Assembly: GCA_047947135.1 (NCBI GenBank)
Contig: CP170457.1
Span: 2,418,001-2,482,000, forward strand
DNA: 64,000 nucleotides
Direction: 5' to 3'
Source of the DNA: Planctobacterium sp047947135
GTDB taxonomy: Bacteria; Pseudomonadota; Gammaproteobacteria; Enterobacterales; Alteromonadaceae
Shown here: in pieces, positions 24,966 through 34,736 of the stretch
Layout: the number at the start of each line of letters is the position of its first letter
How positions within the stretch are numbered: the stretch's first letter is position 1
Made by a program: the position numbers and the translations under genes
The notes under the pieces: generated by a model
What the model saw: the letters and a program-made list of their open reading frames with translations, nothing else
Databases searched by the model: none
Told to the model about the DNA's origin: nothing

Positions 24966-26444
24966 TTATTCCATGCTACGACAAGCTTCTGATACACGGT
25001 AACCATAGAGAGTTGTCATTGGTGTCGTGCGCATATTATGACTGTTGTAAATTCGGGTTTGCTTAGGGAAGTTTTCTGCAGCCCAATTAGCAAACCAGCA
25101 GTCGGTTATTAATTTGTCCTGCCTTGGGGTGCTACTGTCACCTGAAGGCACATGAATATCGCTGACAAACAGAATCTGATGCTGTTCCACATAAACAGCC
25201 AAACCGGCATTTGCATGGGGACTTTTAGGGATCGGATATGCCACCAGGCGGTTGTCTGTAGAAGCAATATTTACTGGCTGTGAAATCCCCAAAACTTTTA
25301 CTTTTTCGCCTTTCATACTCAATTGATCCGATGGCATCGCTGGGCTGTTGAAAGCCTTTTCCAGAAAAGCCTGATTGGTAGCATGGCTATACACTTCTGC
25401 ACCGTGGGCTGCGAAGGCTCTTGCGCCTCCCGCATGGTCATCGTGAAAATGGGTCAAAATAACCGCAGCAATTGGCGAATCAGGCCATTGCTGCTTTAAA
25501 AAACCAATAAAGGATTCCGATAATCCGCTTATTCCCTGTTCAGGAACTAAATCTGTTGGTGGGATTTGGTGAACTTCGACCCAGCCAGCGGGTGCATCTG
25601 CAATCACTAATCCCTTTTGGGTTTTTACCACTAAATGGTGGAATCCTGTTCTCACGTTAGTGACCATAAACACATCATCAGCGAGCGTATTGATCGACAT
25701 TGCCTGTCTGGATGGCCAGGCTTTTCCGGGGAGTTGATGCGGTGAATTAATGATTCCCTGCCGGGGCTGATAATGCAACGTATTTCTGCTTGCGGTAGCG
25801 CGCATTAATAGCTGGTCTGCCAATAGGATAGTGAGCGTTGCTTGATCCGTATTCCAATGCCACTGCCATACAACAGGCACACGACCTCGAAGAGGGATAT
25901 CTGCCCAAGTCTTTACAGAGTTCAGGCGATGAGATTTCACGCTGACTGTATGGATAAATCCATTGTCAGGATAGCGTACTTTATAAATCTGCTCACCGTT
26001 ATTGGAATTGGATGACAGAATCCAGTCTGGATTATCTTCTAGTTCTTTAAGTAAAAAGTCCGGATTCATGCGTTGATGGCGTAAGGCTTCATTAGCAATG
26101 ATAGCACCGTCAAACTGGAGTTCGACGTTGCCATTTTCAGCCAACAACTGCACCTTGTCAGGGGGGATAAACTTGACATGATAGCTACCTTCCATATCCG
26201 GATTAGATTTTCCCTCGGCATAAAAAGTAATATTGCCGGAGTTTGATTCTGTGGTAATACACCAGGTCATTGGATAGAACTCGTCTTGCTCGGGCGTCAT
26301 ACCCTGTAATCGCGCACCGAGATTGAACTCACCCGTCAGACAAAATTGTTCCAAAGGAATCGTCTCATCGGCTTTTGCAATTGCAGACATGAGGATACTT
26401 GCTAAACATGGCAATAGGACGAAATATGACTTATTAAATCCCAT
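24966..26444 (-). CDS. exported metallo-beta-lactamase-fold hydrolase
   Basis: A 492-residue exported protein. A signal peptide ends near residue 25 (AIAKA). Residues 30-245 form a beta-rich domain I do not recognise. The MBL domain (about 250-470) carries the zinc motif THFHDDHAGGARAF, with HxHxDH at 332-337, DVFMVTNVRTGFHHLVV before it, and later SPHANAGLAVYVEQHQILFVSDIH, giving a third histidine and the bridging aspartate. This arrangement is that of periplasmic MBL-fold hydrolases rather than of characterised carbapenemases; substrate unknown. Convergent with the GGDEF-EAL gene, with only 7 bases between their ends. Confidence 0.9.
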   Translation of the reverse strand: MGFNKSYFVLLPCLASILMSAIAKADETIPLEQFCLTGEFNLGARLQGMTPEQDEFYPMTWCITTESNSGNITFYAEGKSNPDMEGSYHVKFIPPDKVQLLAENGNVELQFDGAIIANEALRHQRMNPDFLLKELEDNPDWILSSNSNNGEQIYKVRYPDNGFIHTVSVKSHRLNSVKTWADIPLRGRVPVVWQWHWNTDQATLTILLADQLLMRATASRNTLHYQPRQGIINSPHQLPGKAWPSRQAMSINTLADDVFMVTNVRTGFHHLVVKTQKGLVIADAPAGWVEVHQIPPTDLVPEQGISGLSESFIGFLKQQWPDSPIAAVILTHFHDDHAGGARAFAAHGAEVYSHATNQAFLEKAFNSPAMPSDQLSMKGEKVKVLGISQPVNIASTDNRLVAYPIPKSPHANAGLAVYVEQHQILFVSDIHVPSGDSSTPRQDKLITDCWFANWAAENFPKQTRIYNSHNMRTTPMTTLYGYRVSEACRSME

Positions 26445-26653
26445 AGGAATCTCTGTTAATCAGACTTAATTTAAAAGATAGAAAATAGTGCCTTAGATCC
26501 AATGTGATTAGTCTTATAAGTTAAGAGGTTGGACGAATAGAGAACTGCATCCATTCATTATTAGGCTCACGAATTTTTATACAACTAAAGGCGAATAGCG
26601 CGGGCCAATATCTAAGATAGACTGATGGTTTAGGATATCGAAGAGAAATTAAA

Positions 26654-27196
26654 ATGAGAAAGCTGTTGCTAATAGTGGGTTTGACAATGATAAGTGCCCA
26701 GACTTATGCGCAAGAGTCCTGGCTGGACACGTTGAAATCGATGTTGGGTCTGGGGGAAGAAACCGTTACTCAGAATGAAAACCTCAGTCTGAATGGCTTA
26801 ACAAAGCAGGTAGCTGAAAAACTGGGTGTGACGGAGCAACAGGCCACAGGTGGCCTTGCGGCACTGATGAACTACGCAAAAAACGCAGCAGATAGTGAGC
26901 AATTTCAAAGTATTACTCAATCACTTCCTGGGATGGATGCATTGCTCGCTGCCGTACCTAAGGTTTCCACACCAACCGGTCAAATCGGTGGGTTAGATAG
27001 TTTACTGAGTAAAGCGGCTGAATATAGTGAAACGCTTAAGGGTTTAAATGATCTGAAAATGCAGTTTGAAGCTATTGGCCTGGACCCGCAGATAATTCCC
27101 CAATATATTGCTCAAATTAATGAATATCTGGATACACCGGAAGGGCAACAGGCCAAAACGCTGTTAATGGACACCTTTAGTCGATTGACTATTTAA
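26654..27196 (+). CDS. DUF2780 family exported protein
   Basis: A 180-residue protein. A signal peptide (1-19, ending QTYAQ) precedes an acidic, helical mature part. The family region LTKQVAEKLGVTEQQATGGLAAL resembles the DUF2780 (VcgC/VcgE) pattern, continuing with FQSITQSLPGMDALLAAVP and a C-terminal helix MQFEAIGLDPQIIPQYIAQI. Such proteins are common in vibrios and Alteromonadales and have no known function. The next gene, encoding an AsmA-like protein, starts 118 bases downstream on the same strand. Confidence 0.85.
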   Translation: MRKLLLIVGLTMISAQTYAQESWLDTLKSMLGLGEETVTQNENLSLNGLTKQVAEKLGVTEQQATGGLAALMNYAKNAADSEQFQSITQSLPGMDALLAAVPKVSTPTGQIGGLDSLLSKAAEYSETLKGLNDLKMQFEAIGLDPQIIPQYIAQINEYLDTPEGQQAKTLLMDTFSRLTI

Positions 27197-27314
27197 CCAC
27201 AAAGCTGCAAATCTGAGGATAAGTCTGACAATTTGCTATCCTTACAACTCAATGCAATACACAGAATACGTCGGCTCGTTGTTGAGCTGATAGCAACTCA
27301 AAAGGAAGGATGTC

Positions 27315-29225
27315 ATGCGCGTCATCGTCAAAATCGCAGGAATAGTTCTATCGGTAGTGGTCTTGGTCCTGGTGCTGGTTTCGTCGCTGGTCTCCAAAGA
27401 AGATGTATTGGCTCAGGTGAGCGCCAAAGTGGCAGAGTCAACCAACCGGCAACTTACCGTGGACGGCGAGTATGAGCTGCGAGTCTTCCCTTCTTTGTTG
27501 CTGGAGCTCAATGACGTTAAGTTTGCTAACTTTGAGCAAGGCAGTCGGCCCAGTATGGCATCAATGACAAAGCTATCATTGCACATACCCTGGACGTCAT
27601 TAATCAGTGGCGACTTAAATATTGACCGATTTGTGATAGATGATTTAGATCTTCTTCTGGAAACCACCAGTAACGGCCTTTCTAACTGGCAAATGACCGA
27701 TAAGAAGAAATCTGAATCATCGACAACGCGATCAGAAGACGCCTCAACACTTCCTGAGAGTTTCGATATTAGTTTTGGAAAAGTACAAATTAATAACGGG
27801 ACAATCACATTATTAGACCACCAGAATCAAACAACGGAAGAGCTGGAGGGATTGGCAATTGACGTGCAGTTGCCTTCTTTGCGAGAGCAATTGCAGGTGA
27901 AGGGCAAAGTGAAATATAAGCAACAGCAATTCAGTTTGCGTATTGCTTTAGATACCCCAGCTCAAGCGATTAATGGAGAGCAATTTAATACTGAAGTGGC
28001 GTTGGAATCGGCACTTATCAATGTCGATTATCGTGGTGTCGTTGAACAGAACCCTGTCAGAGTTGACGGTCTTCTTGATATATCGGGCGATTCAGTAAAG
28101 CAAATACTGCACTGGCAAGGGCAACAAATCTCCGCCGCTGATAACGCTCTGAACCAGTTCTCGCTGGCTGCACAACTGCAATATGATAGTGATACTTTTA
28201 GGGTTAGTGATTTGCAGTTCAGACTCGATGAGCTTGATATTAAGGGGCAAGCCAGTGCCTTGTTGACAGGCATTCCAAGCGTTGAAGCGAATGTGACTCT
28301 GGGAGAGCTTAATCTTAATCCTTATTTACCTGAACCCGTAGATAAGCCAGAAGTTAGTGATTCAGAGGAATCTACACCGATTGTCTGGGATGAATCAGCA
28401 ATAGACTTAGGATTGCTGTCTTCCCTGAATCTTGACTTAGTCATTGCGGCTACCAGTTTACAGGCCAGGGATATAAAGCTCGGTAATAACCAGTTTACAC
28501 TCAAACTTCGGGATTCAGTGGTGGCACTGAGTATGGATCAGTTTAATGCCTACAAAGGCAGTGGCACCGGCGAAGTTAACCTTGACGCTTCCTCAAAGCC
28601 TTATCAATTAGATACCCAATTCAGGTTGTCTGATATTGATTTTGAACCACTTTTGACTGATGCAGTGGGTTTTGACAAAGTGCTCGGCAAGGGGCAGTTT
28701 CAGTGGCAACTGAAGACTAGCGGGCTAAGTCAAAAAGACTTTGTTGAAGCGCTGCACGGTGAGATGAGCTTTGATGTAAAAGACGGTGCAGTGAAAGGTG
28801 TGAATATCGCCGCCATTGCCAAAAGTGCAGCCAATGTCATGTCAGGCAAGTTGTCTGATGTTAGCCTGGATAAAAACTTCAATAAGGCAGATAAGACCGA
28901 TTTTGCTTCCCTGGTTGGCTCTTTTGTGTTTCAGAATGGTAAGGGAACAACCAGCGATATCCTGCTGCTTAATCCTCTGGTTAGAGTGAGTGCAACAGGC
29001 AGTGTAAATCTACCCGAAACCAGACTGGATTTGAGATCCGACACCCGACTAGTTTCCACAATAGAAGGGCAGGGCGGCAAGGTTGATGAATCCGGTGTCA
29101 ACATACCCATTAAAATTTATGGGCCGTTTCATGATGTCAAAATAAAGCCTGATGTCAGCTCAGAACTGAAAGATAAAGTAAAAGACAAAATCAAAGACAA
29201 ATTAAAGAATTTGTTTGGAGGTTGA
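27315..29225 (+). CDS. AsmA family protein
   Basis: A 636-residue inner-membrane-anchored periplasmic protein. AAGGAAGG precedes ATG 27315. One N-terminal helix (about 5-25, rich in V and L) is followed by the AsmA N-terminal domain (YELRVFPSLLLELNDVKF, SMTKLSLHIPWTSLISGDL), a long beta-rich middle and the conserved AsmA C-terminal domain (DIDFEPLLTDAVGFDKVLG, GEMSFDVKDGAVKGVNIAAI). The end is lysine-rich and repetitive (DKVKDKIKDKLKN). AsmA-like proteins resemble eukaryotic bridge-like lipid carriers and affect phospholipid transport to the outer membrane and outer-membrane protein assembly. Similar in length to E. coli AsmA (617). Confidence 0.93.
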   Translation: MRVIVKIAGIVLSVVVLVLVLVSSLVSKEDVLAQVSAKVAESTNRQLTVDGEYELRVFPSLLLELNDVKFANFEQGSRPSMASMTKLSLHIPWTSLISGDLNIDRFVIDDLDLLLETTSNGLSNWQMTDKKKSESSTTRSEDASTLPESFDISFGKVQINNGTITLLDHQNQTTEELEGLAIDVQLPSLREQLQVKGKVKYKQQQFSLRIALDTPAQAINGEQFNTEVALESALINVDYRGVVEQNPVRVDGLLDISGDSVKQILHWQGQQISAADNALNQFSLAAQLQYDSDTFRVSDLQFRLDELDIKGQASALLTGIPSVEANVTLGELNLNPYLPEPVDKPEVSDSEESTPIVWDESAIDLGLLSSLNLDLVIAATSLQARDIKLGNNQFTLKLRDSVVALSMDQFNAYKGSGTGEVNLDASSKPYQLDTQFRLSDIDFEPLLTDAVGFDKVLGKGQFQWQLKTSGLSQKDFVEALHGEMSFDVKDGAVKGVNIAAIAKSAANVMSGKLSDVSLDKNFNKADKTDFASLVGSFVFQNGKGTTSDILLLNPLVRVSATGSVNLPETRLDLRSDTRLVSTIEGQGGKVDESGVNIPIKIYGPFHDVKIKPDVSSELKDKVKDKIKDKLKNLFGG

Positions 29226-29272
29226 GTCATTGGGGTACCTTTTATGACAATTAGAAATTTGACCGATTGCAC

Positions 29273-30370
29273 CTACATAAACCCTTGTTTGAACTCATCA
29301 ACTGGGCAGGTACTGTCTTGCAAATTGTCCTTTGGATTCCTCAGTCCTAGCCAATTTACAGCGACGTTTAAAAGTTCTGACTGGTGCTGCAATACAAATG
29401 TGTGTCTTAATTCCGATACTTCATAAAGTTGTTTTTGTCCGGAAAGGCTATCGAAAATTAATGTGTTTAGATGTTTGTCACTCATTTGGTCCTTTTCACC
29501 GTAGACCAATAGTGTCGGAATGCGAATTCTTTGTGCGGCACGCAAAGTATCTGATGTCACCTGATAGTTGATACCCGTCAGTTCTGACGCAGAAGATACA
29601 ATAGATTTTTCGTTTTCTTTTAGAAGACTGGCTATCCAGGGACGGGATCTAGCACCAAACTTAGGTATGGTTTCTTCAATCGAGTGCATAGCGGCTATTG
29701 AGATAACTCGATTGACTCTATGATCCCGACTTGCCATTTGGAGTGCTGTGCTGGCACCCAGTGAAAAGCCCAGAATGTCGAAACTTTTTAAATCTAAGCG
29801 GTCTGCAAGACGAATGATATCGGTACTTTCTTGTTCACCGAAAGATAGCCACTCTCCACTACTTTGTCCATGTCCTCGAAGATCAGGGACGACAACCCGA
29901 TAGCCTAATTGGGCAAATTCAACTGCAAGACTGATAAGACTGCGATTGTCCCTCGCCCACCCATGTAGCATAAGTAGCGTCCCTTTAGCCGAATTATCGA
30001 TTGTTGCAGTAAAGCAACTTTTATCTTTCCACTGCCAGTGGGTTTTTATCCAGCGAACACTATTATCTTCTCTTCTTACTTTTGCGGTATCAGTGGTGTA
30101 ACCATAGTCGCCAGCCGGTATATCAAAATAGCTGATCTCAATACCTTCTTCATGCAGGTTGATGTGCTGTCGCTCAAAGCCATTTATTTCAATCAGGCGA
30201 TCTGTTGCTCGGTTTATTTCTTCAAATTGTTGATTGACAGTGGTTCCTAAAAGAGAGTCATTTGGGGCGCTGACCATCTGAATGGCGACTAGATAATTGG
30301 CACAGGAAGAAATACTTAAAATCACTGATACCAGTACCCCAATCAACAGCACATATTTTATTCTGTACAT
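29273..30370 (-). CDS. alpha/beta hydrolase, probable lipoprotein
   Basis: A 365-residue hydrolase. The N terminus has a signal with lipobox SISSC, so C23 is a likely lipidation site (ISSC is acceptable but not ideal). The alpha/beta core has TLLMLHGWARDNRSL (oxyanion region), VVVPDLRGHGQSSGEW, nucleophile S203 in GFSLGAS, an acid in LLVYGEKDQMSD and a histidine in SELRHTFVLQH. The family is broad (esterases, lipases, peptidases); the substrate is not evident. It lies 140 bases downstream of the membrane LytTR gene on the same strand, so that regulator may control it. Confidence 0.88.
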   Translation of the reverse strand: MYRIKYVLLIGVLVSVILSISSCANYLVAIQMVSAPNDSLLGTTVNQQFEEINRATDRLIEINGFERQHINLHEEGIEISYFDIPAGDYGYTTDTAKVRREDNSVRWIKTHWQWKDKSCFTATIDNSAKGTLLMLHGWARDNRSLISLAVEFAQLGYRVVVPDLRGHGQSSGEWLSFGEQESTDIIRLADRLDLKSFDILGFSLGASTALQMASRDHRVNRVISIAAMHSIEETIPKFGARSRPWIASLLKENEKSIVSSASELTGINYQVTSDTLRAAQRIRIPTLLVYGEKDQMSDKHLNTLIFDSLSGQKQLYEVSELRHTFVLQHQSELLNVAVNWLGLRNPKDNLQDSTCPVDEFKQGFM

Positions 30371-30510
30371 TTTTATATCTCGTTTCGAAAATAAGTAATG
30401 TACTTTTAAAATTCCACGATGAGAGTTTCAATAGATGATCGCCAAGTTGGACAATAACGAGATAAATTATGCTTTAGATAAGGTGAGTCGGAAACGATTT
30501 TTGAATGAAA

Positions 30511-31332
30511 TTAAATAGCAATATCAATACGGTTTTTGAGCGCATTCATATAGGTGCGGCTGCTGGCTACATTTTCTCCAGACTGCAGAATAATGTTGAA
30601 ATCACCCCGTCCTTTGGCCTCCATTTCACGGATCTCATTTAGATTGACTATTGCAGAGCGGTGTATGCGCTGAAACGTTTTTGGATTGAGTATTTTGTGA
30701 ATATTAGAAAGGGTTTCTCGTTTTAGATATGTCTCACTGTCGCAAGTGAGTTCGACATAATCACCAGCGGCTTTAATGAGGGATATTTTGCTCACCGGTA
30801 GCAAGCTGATCTTGTTTAACCGTTCTAAGGCAATATATTCCGGGTAGGTCGTCAAACTGCTGATTGATGCAATAGCCTCAGCTGCCTTTTTTTCTTCAGC
30901 CCCTTGTTCAAAATTCAACCCCGTTTTAAGGGATAAATAAAATCCACACCAGACCAAGATGACCAACGAAAAGTTTAGCGCACCTCCATAGATATATCCG
31001 GATCGTGAGCCTGTTAAAACGATATCAAATGCAAACAGTATCCAGTAGTTTACAATTACAGAGCATATAAGACCCACACCATAAGCATAAAGAAGTAGTG
31101 TCGGAATAATGGATTTATAGGATAAGTTACCAACGTATTCCCATAAAGGCAGAAAGAATAAGCAGCAAGTTAGCCCTAAAAATAAATAAATCAAATTCCT
31201 GCTCAAGGCCATTTCAACTGTCATTGACTGGCTTAGCCCAGATAAAAACAAAACTAAAAAGGCAACCAGCCAAAATGACAGATGAAACCGCCAAAACCTG
31301 GTTTTAATACTCTGAATCTTCGTGAATAGCAT
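30511..31332 (-). CDS. membrane-bound LytTR-family transcriptional regulator
   Basis: A 273-residue protein with four predicted transmembrane helices in the first 155 residues (including FWLVAFLVLFLSGL and LIYLFLGLTCCLFFLPLW) and a C-terminal LytTR DNA-binding domain (about 165-270) with ISLIKAAGDYVELTCDSETY, ETLSNIHKIL and the family end FQRIHRSAIVNLNEIREM. It lacks a receiver domain, so membrane events may control DNA binding directly. Such one-component membrane LytTR regulators usually act on adjacent genes; here the lipoprotein hydrolase is the nearest downstream gene. Confidence 0.92.
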   Translation of the reverse strand: MLFTKIQSIKTRFWRFHLSFWLVAFLVLFLSGLSQSMTVEMALSRNLIYLFLGLTCCLFFLPLWEYVGNLSYKSIIPTLLLYAYGVGLICSVIVNYWILFAFDIVLTGSRSGYIYGGALNFSLVILVWCGFYLSLKTGLNFEQGAEEKKAAEAIASISSLTTYPEYIALERLNKISLLPVSKISLIKAAGDYVELTCDSETYLKRETLSNIHKILNPKTFQRIHRSAIVNLNEIREMEAKGRGDFNIILQSGENVASSRTYMNALKNRIDIAI

Positions 31333-31465
31333 CTTTTCGTTCTTCCATTCGACCTATCAACAGAATAACACAGCGGACATTCCAATTGCTTTGGCCTTGA
31401 TGCAAAATCTTTTAAGATTGTTTCAATAGAGAGCTTCTTTGCGCTGCTGGTTGTGCATTTCTCAG

Positions 31466-32413
31466 TTAATCAGAACAGGCCCACTTTTTATGTTCGGAAG
31501 GCAGCGCTACGTTTTTTGGAGGTATTTTTATCGACTGCACAACAAGGCATAAACTGACCATTACCATGCCTAGCCACCCAATCACCTGAAACTCCTCACC
31601 TACGATAAAAACAGCGAGAACAGTCGCAATAAGTGGCTCGGTTAATGTGAGCAGTGTTGCTTTACTGGCATCAATTGATTTTAGGCCAAATCCAAATAGC
31701 AAATACCCTAAAAACATAGGGATGATCGCCATATATAAAGACACCGCAATATTGACCTTATTGGTGAAGAGGTTATTACCAGTAAGCAGCAGTGATGGCA
31801 AAAGTAACATTGCTGCACAGCCAAATAATCCAGCCACAGCGGACTTTGAACTGACTCCATTGTCTATTAGATGCTTTGCCGCCCAGGAATAACCCGCATA
31901 AGTCAGACCTGCCACAAGACCCAACAGAATGCCTGTCATTTGCAAAGTGTCATCACTTTTAGCAATATCGCCAGCGGCTTTCCCCATTGCTAACATGACA
32001 ATACCAATGGCACCCATTGCAAAGGACAGCAACCATTGCATTGATATGGTCTTTTTGCTGAGAAAACGGTCTAGTATCGCAGCAAAGCATGGGGCACTTG
32101 CAAGCGATACGACGGTGCCGATTGCGACACCAGAAAAGCGCATGGAACTGTAGAAAGCCAGTGGGTATATAGCAACACACAGTCCACCCAATACGACAAG
32201 CCTAGGCTGCCTGAACATGATGGAGTAGTCCTGCAGAAGACATCTTCGTGCAGAATACAATAGCAGAATGCCTCCAAATCCCATTGCAAATGCACCGATA
32301 GCCAAAGGGCTGACATCTGGAGCGTAACTTGCAACCGTACCTGTGGTTCCCCACAAAAAACTGGCGACTAAGATGGCGAGCATGCCATTGTAACTTGAAT
32401 TAAAATTAACCAT
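31466..32413 (-). CDS. DMT superfamily (EamA) transporter
   Basis: A drug/metabolite transporter of about 315 residues with ten predicted transmembrane helices in two EamA repeats (first about 10-150, second about 165-300, including LALTLTEP-type stretch LLTLTEPLIATVLAVFIVGE). It probably exports metabolites, amino acids or drugs. ATG 32413 is preferred to the TTG at 32449, which would add 12 residues. It lies 69 bases after the AraC-family gene on the same strand, a common regulator/exporter pairing. Confidence 0.9.
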   Translation of the reverse strand: MVNFNSSYNGMLAILVASFLWGTTGTVASYAPDVSPLAIGAFAMGFGGILLLYSARRCLLQDYSIMFRQPRLVVLGGLCVAIYPLAFYSSMRFSGVAIGTVVSLASAPCFAAILDRFLSKKTISMQWLLSFAMGAIGIVMLAMGKAAGDIAKSDDTLQMTGILLGLVAGLTYAGYSWAAKHLIDNGVSSKSAVAGLFGCAAMLLLPSLLLTGNNLFTNKVNIAVSLYMAIIPMFLGYLLFGFGLKSIDASKATLLTLTEPLIATVLAVFIVGEEFQVIGWLGMVMVSLCLVVQSIKIPPKNVALPSEHKKWACSD

Positions 32414-32517
32414 TCCGGCTATCCAAATATAAGCATAATCAATGCTCAATATGGTAAGTGCAATCTGGACAATTGACTTGATGAACAGGACGGTTCTTTT
32501 GACTATTAAGCCGGATC

Positions 32518-33225
32518 TTACTTTTTAAATTTAGTCGGGGGCAGGCCGTAATATTGTGAAAAGTTTCGACTAAATGTAGATAGGTCAGGGTAGCCAACCA
32601 TCTCTCCAATCATTTGCAGTGGGTAGTCAGTATGCGTCAGCAGGGCCTGCGCTTTTTCCATACGCATCTGGGTGACATAGCTCATAGGAGGGAGCCCGGT
32701 TTGCTTTCTGAATAATAATTTAAACTGTGTACTGCTCAAACATGCCGCGTCGGCTAACATATTGATATTCAATCTTTCTTGAATATTTTGCTCAATAAAC
32801 ATCATGGCCGTTGCTATCCGGTTATCTACCTTCGGCATGAGGATCTGGTTTGAAAGCAAGAGGGCGAATGTTTCAAACATGGCGTTTTCGAGAGTTGGGT
32901 TGAGCTGCTGCTCCAGTTGCTCTTCGACAAATGTCATGTAGCTGGAAAGAGATTTTTTCACTGCGAAAACAACACCCTGATAAGAATATAGATTGTCTGG
33001 TAATGTTTGCATGTCGGCAACAACAAACCGGGCTTCTGGATTGGCGGTAAATAAATGCTCTTCTCTAGCTCTGACAATAACGCATTCACCGGGTGCGACT
33101 TTGCCATTAAATTGGCCTACTTGAATCGAAATAACGCCTCGCAAAGGCAGCACCAACTGATGAAAGTCATGGGCATGATTCATCGGTTTTGAACTGTAAG
33201 AGCGAATCGATAAACTGTCTGTCAT
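32518..33225 (-). CDS. AraC-family transcriptional regulator
   Basis: A 235-residue regulator. The N terminus is a cupin-like ligand domain (HDFHQLVLPLRGVISIQVG, GECVIVRAREEHLF). The C-terminal pair of helix-turn-helix motifs is intact: LNINMLADAACLSSTQFKLLF, then the second HTH and signature MIGEMVGYPDLSTFSRNF. Length is slightly short for AraC proteins. It lies directly upstream of the EamA exporter on the same strand and could autoregulate and control it. The inducer is unknown. Confidence 0.93.
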   Translation of the reverse strand: MTDSLSIRSYSSKPMNHAHDFHQLVLPLRGVISIQVGQFNGKVAPGECVIVRAREEHLFTANPEARFVVADMQTLPDNLYSYQGVVFAVKKSLSSYMTFVEEQLEQQLNPTLENAMFETFALLLSNQILMPKVDNRIATAMMFIEQNIQERLNINMLADAACLSSTQFKLLFRKQTGLPPMSYVTQMRMEKAQALLTHTDYPLQMIGEMVGYPDLSTFSRNFSQYYGLPPTKFKK

Positions 33226-33323
33226 AGGCTCTGGTTTGATTTTTTATTACTTTTGCAATTGTCTCTAAGTATGCTTTAAAAGTTCATTAAGGTGGCGCTG
33301 TAAATCTAAGTATATTATCTGCT

Positions 33324-34073
33324 TTAGCCAGCAGTGTAACCACCGTCAATACTATAGAGACTACCAGTAATAAAACTGGCTTTGTCGGTCGTTAAAAAAT
33401 ATACAAGTTCAGCCACTTCATCTGGTTTTCCGAGTCGGCCTAATGGTTGTTCATTGGCTTCCTCAGCAATGATTTGCTGTTTATCACGCCCGGATTTTTC
33501 TGCGAATTTGTCAATTGCATTGTGAAATAACGGCGTTTCAATGGTGCCGGGGCAAACGGCATTTGTTCGGATATTGTACTTGGCATAGTCCAATGCCGTG
33601 GTTTTGGCCATAGAGGCGAGTGCGGCCTTGCTCAAGTTATAGGCAAACGAATTTGACTTTGCTACCAACGCCTGGTCAGACGCCATCAGTATAATAGCCC
33701 CATTTTGCTGACGTTTCATGGGCTCTAGTGCTGCCTGAATCGCCCCATAGGCACCTTTTACATTGATTGAAAATACCTTATCCAACAAGGCTTCGTCTGT
33801 ATCTTCAATATTGGCAGATACATGTATTCCGGCGTTGCAAACTAAGGCATGAATTCCATCAGATGATTCAATTATTCTAGAGATAGTGGCTTTAACCTGA
33901 CTTACATCAGCGACGTTACAATCATGCCAGGTGGCATTTGCCACAGGCTCTGAAAAGTCCCGTAAATCGAGATTACGCACCTGATAACCGGCATCACTAA
34001 AACGTTTTGCAACGGCCAGGCCAATTCCCATACTGCCGCCTGTAACGATACAACTTGCTGATTTTATGTCCAT
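33324..34073 (-). CDS. SDR-family NAD(P)-dependent oxidoreductase
   Basis: A 249-residue short-chain dehydrogenase. Start 34073 is favoured because AGGA lies 7 bases upstream and the length is then standard; the frame stays open to 34154. The Rossmann motif TGGSMGIGLAVAKRF (TGxxxGIG) is near residue 12, NAGIH follows near 83, and the catalytic set is S in LMASDQ, Y in AYNLSKAALASM and K three to four residues later. The C-terminal CPGTIETPLF and the family end GSLYSIDGGYTAG are typical of classical SDR enzymes. Substrate not identifiable. Downstream of ssrA on the same strand, separated by its terminator. Confidence 0.95.
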   Translation of the reverse strand: MDIKSASCIVTGGSMGIGLAVAKRFSDAGYQVRNLDLRDFSEPVANATWHDCNVADVSQVKATISRIIESSDGIHALVCNAGIHVSANIEDTDEALLDKVFSINVKGAYGAIQAALEPMKRQQNGAIILMASDQALVAKSNSFAYNLSKAALASMAKTTALDYAKYNIRTNAVCPGTIETPLFHNAIDKFAEKSGRDKQQIIAEEANEQPLGRLGKPDEVAELVYFLTTDKASFITGSLYSIDGGYTAG

Positions 34074-34200
34074 TCTGTAGTCCTGAATCTTTTTCGATAG
34101 TGTATCGCGTACAGCAGCATACTGTAATCCTGAGTTTGGTAGTTTTATTGACATTCATATATGAAGTCAGAAAGGACATTTTGTGGACTCTGCAAAAGAG

Positions 34201-34236
34201 AAAAGCCCGTAAATCATTGATTTAACGGGCTTTTAT
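34201..34236 (-). terminator. terminator of ssrA
   Basis: AAAAGCCCGT and ACGGGCTTTT form a long stem (34201-34234); on the minus strand the second arm ends in a T run. It lies immediately beyond the CCA end of the tmRNA at 34238. Confidence 0.85.
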
Positions 34237-34237
34237 T

Positions 34238-34594
34238 TGGTGGAGCAGGCGGGATTTGAACCCGCGTCCGCAATACCTACATCCTCGGTACTACATGTTT
34301 AGTCTGTCTTTTATTTAACCAGTTGAACTCCGACAAACAGGATTTCTCGTGGCTGGCCTGGTACTATTTCGCGGTTCAACCCCAGACAGGTTTCCCTCGC
34401 TAGTCTTTTAGTATGACCTCCCGAGCCTTCACGAAAAGACAACGGCTGAAGTGGGAGGGCCTATGCAGGTTATTAAGCTGCTAGTGCGTAGTTTTCGTCG
34501 TTTGCGACTATTTTTTTGCGGCTTTTTACGAGGCCAACCGCCCCTCGACATGCACCTTGGGTTTCGTGTATCCCGTCGAATCCTAATCTGCCCC
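34238..34594 (-). ncRNA. ssrA: transfer-messenger RNA (tmRNA)
   Basis: On the minus strand the RNA begins GGGGCAGATTAGGATTCGAC at 34594 and ends with the tRNA-like half ...GGTTCAAATCCCGCCTGCTCCACCA at 34238, about 357 bases. The tag frame lies at 34505-34476 and encodes ANDENYALAA followed by two TAA stops (34475-34470). tmRNA rescues stalled ribosomes and marks the nascent chain for ClpXP-type proteases. SmpB, its protein partner, is encoded 142 bases upstream on the same strand. A pseudoknot-rich region separates the tag from the tRNA-like end. Confidence 0.97.
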
Positions 34595-34626
34595 GAAAAC
34601 TGTTATGTCTTTGGTTTTTGACTGGT

Positions 34627-34646
34627 CCTCAATCTTTTGATTGAGG
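34627..34646. terminator. perfect hairpin between smpB and ssrA
   Basis: CCTCAATC-TTTT-GATTGAGG, an 8-bp stem with a 4-base loop, about 90 bases after the smpB stop and 33 bases before the mature 5' end of tmRNA. It lacks a T tract on the minus strand; it may attenuate smpB read-through or mark a processing site of the tmRNA precursor. Confidence 0.45.
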
Positions 34647-34736
34647 TTGATGTTATACACTCGCACCAAGTTATGATTGGCTAGCTACCAATCTAGCTAG
34701 CCATTATAACAATATATAAGGGCTAGGTCATTGAAT

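Noticed and set aside
29244..29571. Small + strand ORFs at the end of the lipoprotein hydrolase gene
   Set aside because: Antisense to conserved hydrolase sequence; cysteine-rich, unnatural composition.
34238..34594. Reading the 3' end near 34240 as an ordinary tRNA gene
   Set aside because: The T arm and CCA end belong to tmRNA: the 5' half, the tag frame and the second tRNA-like strand lie up to 34594.
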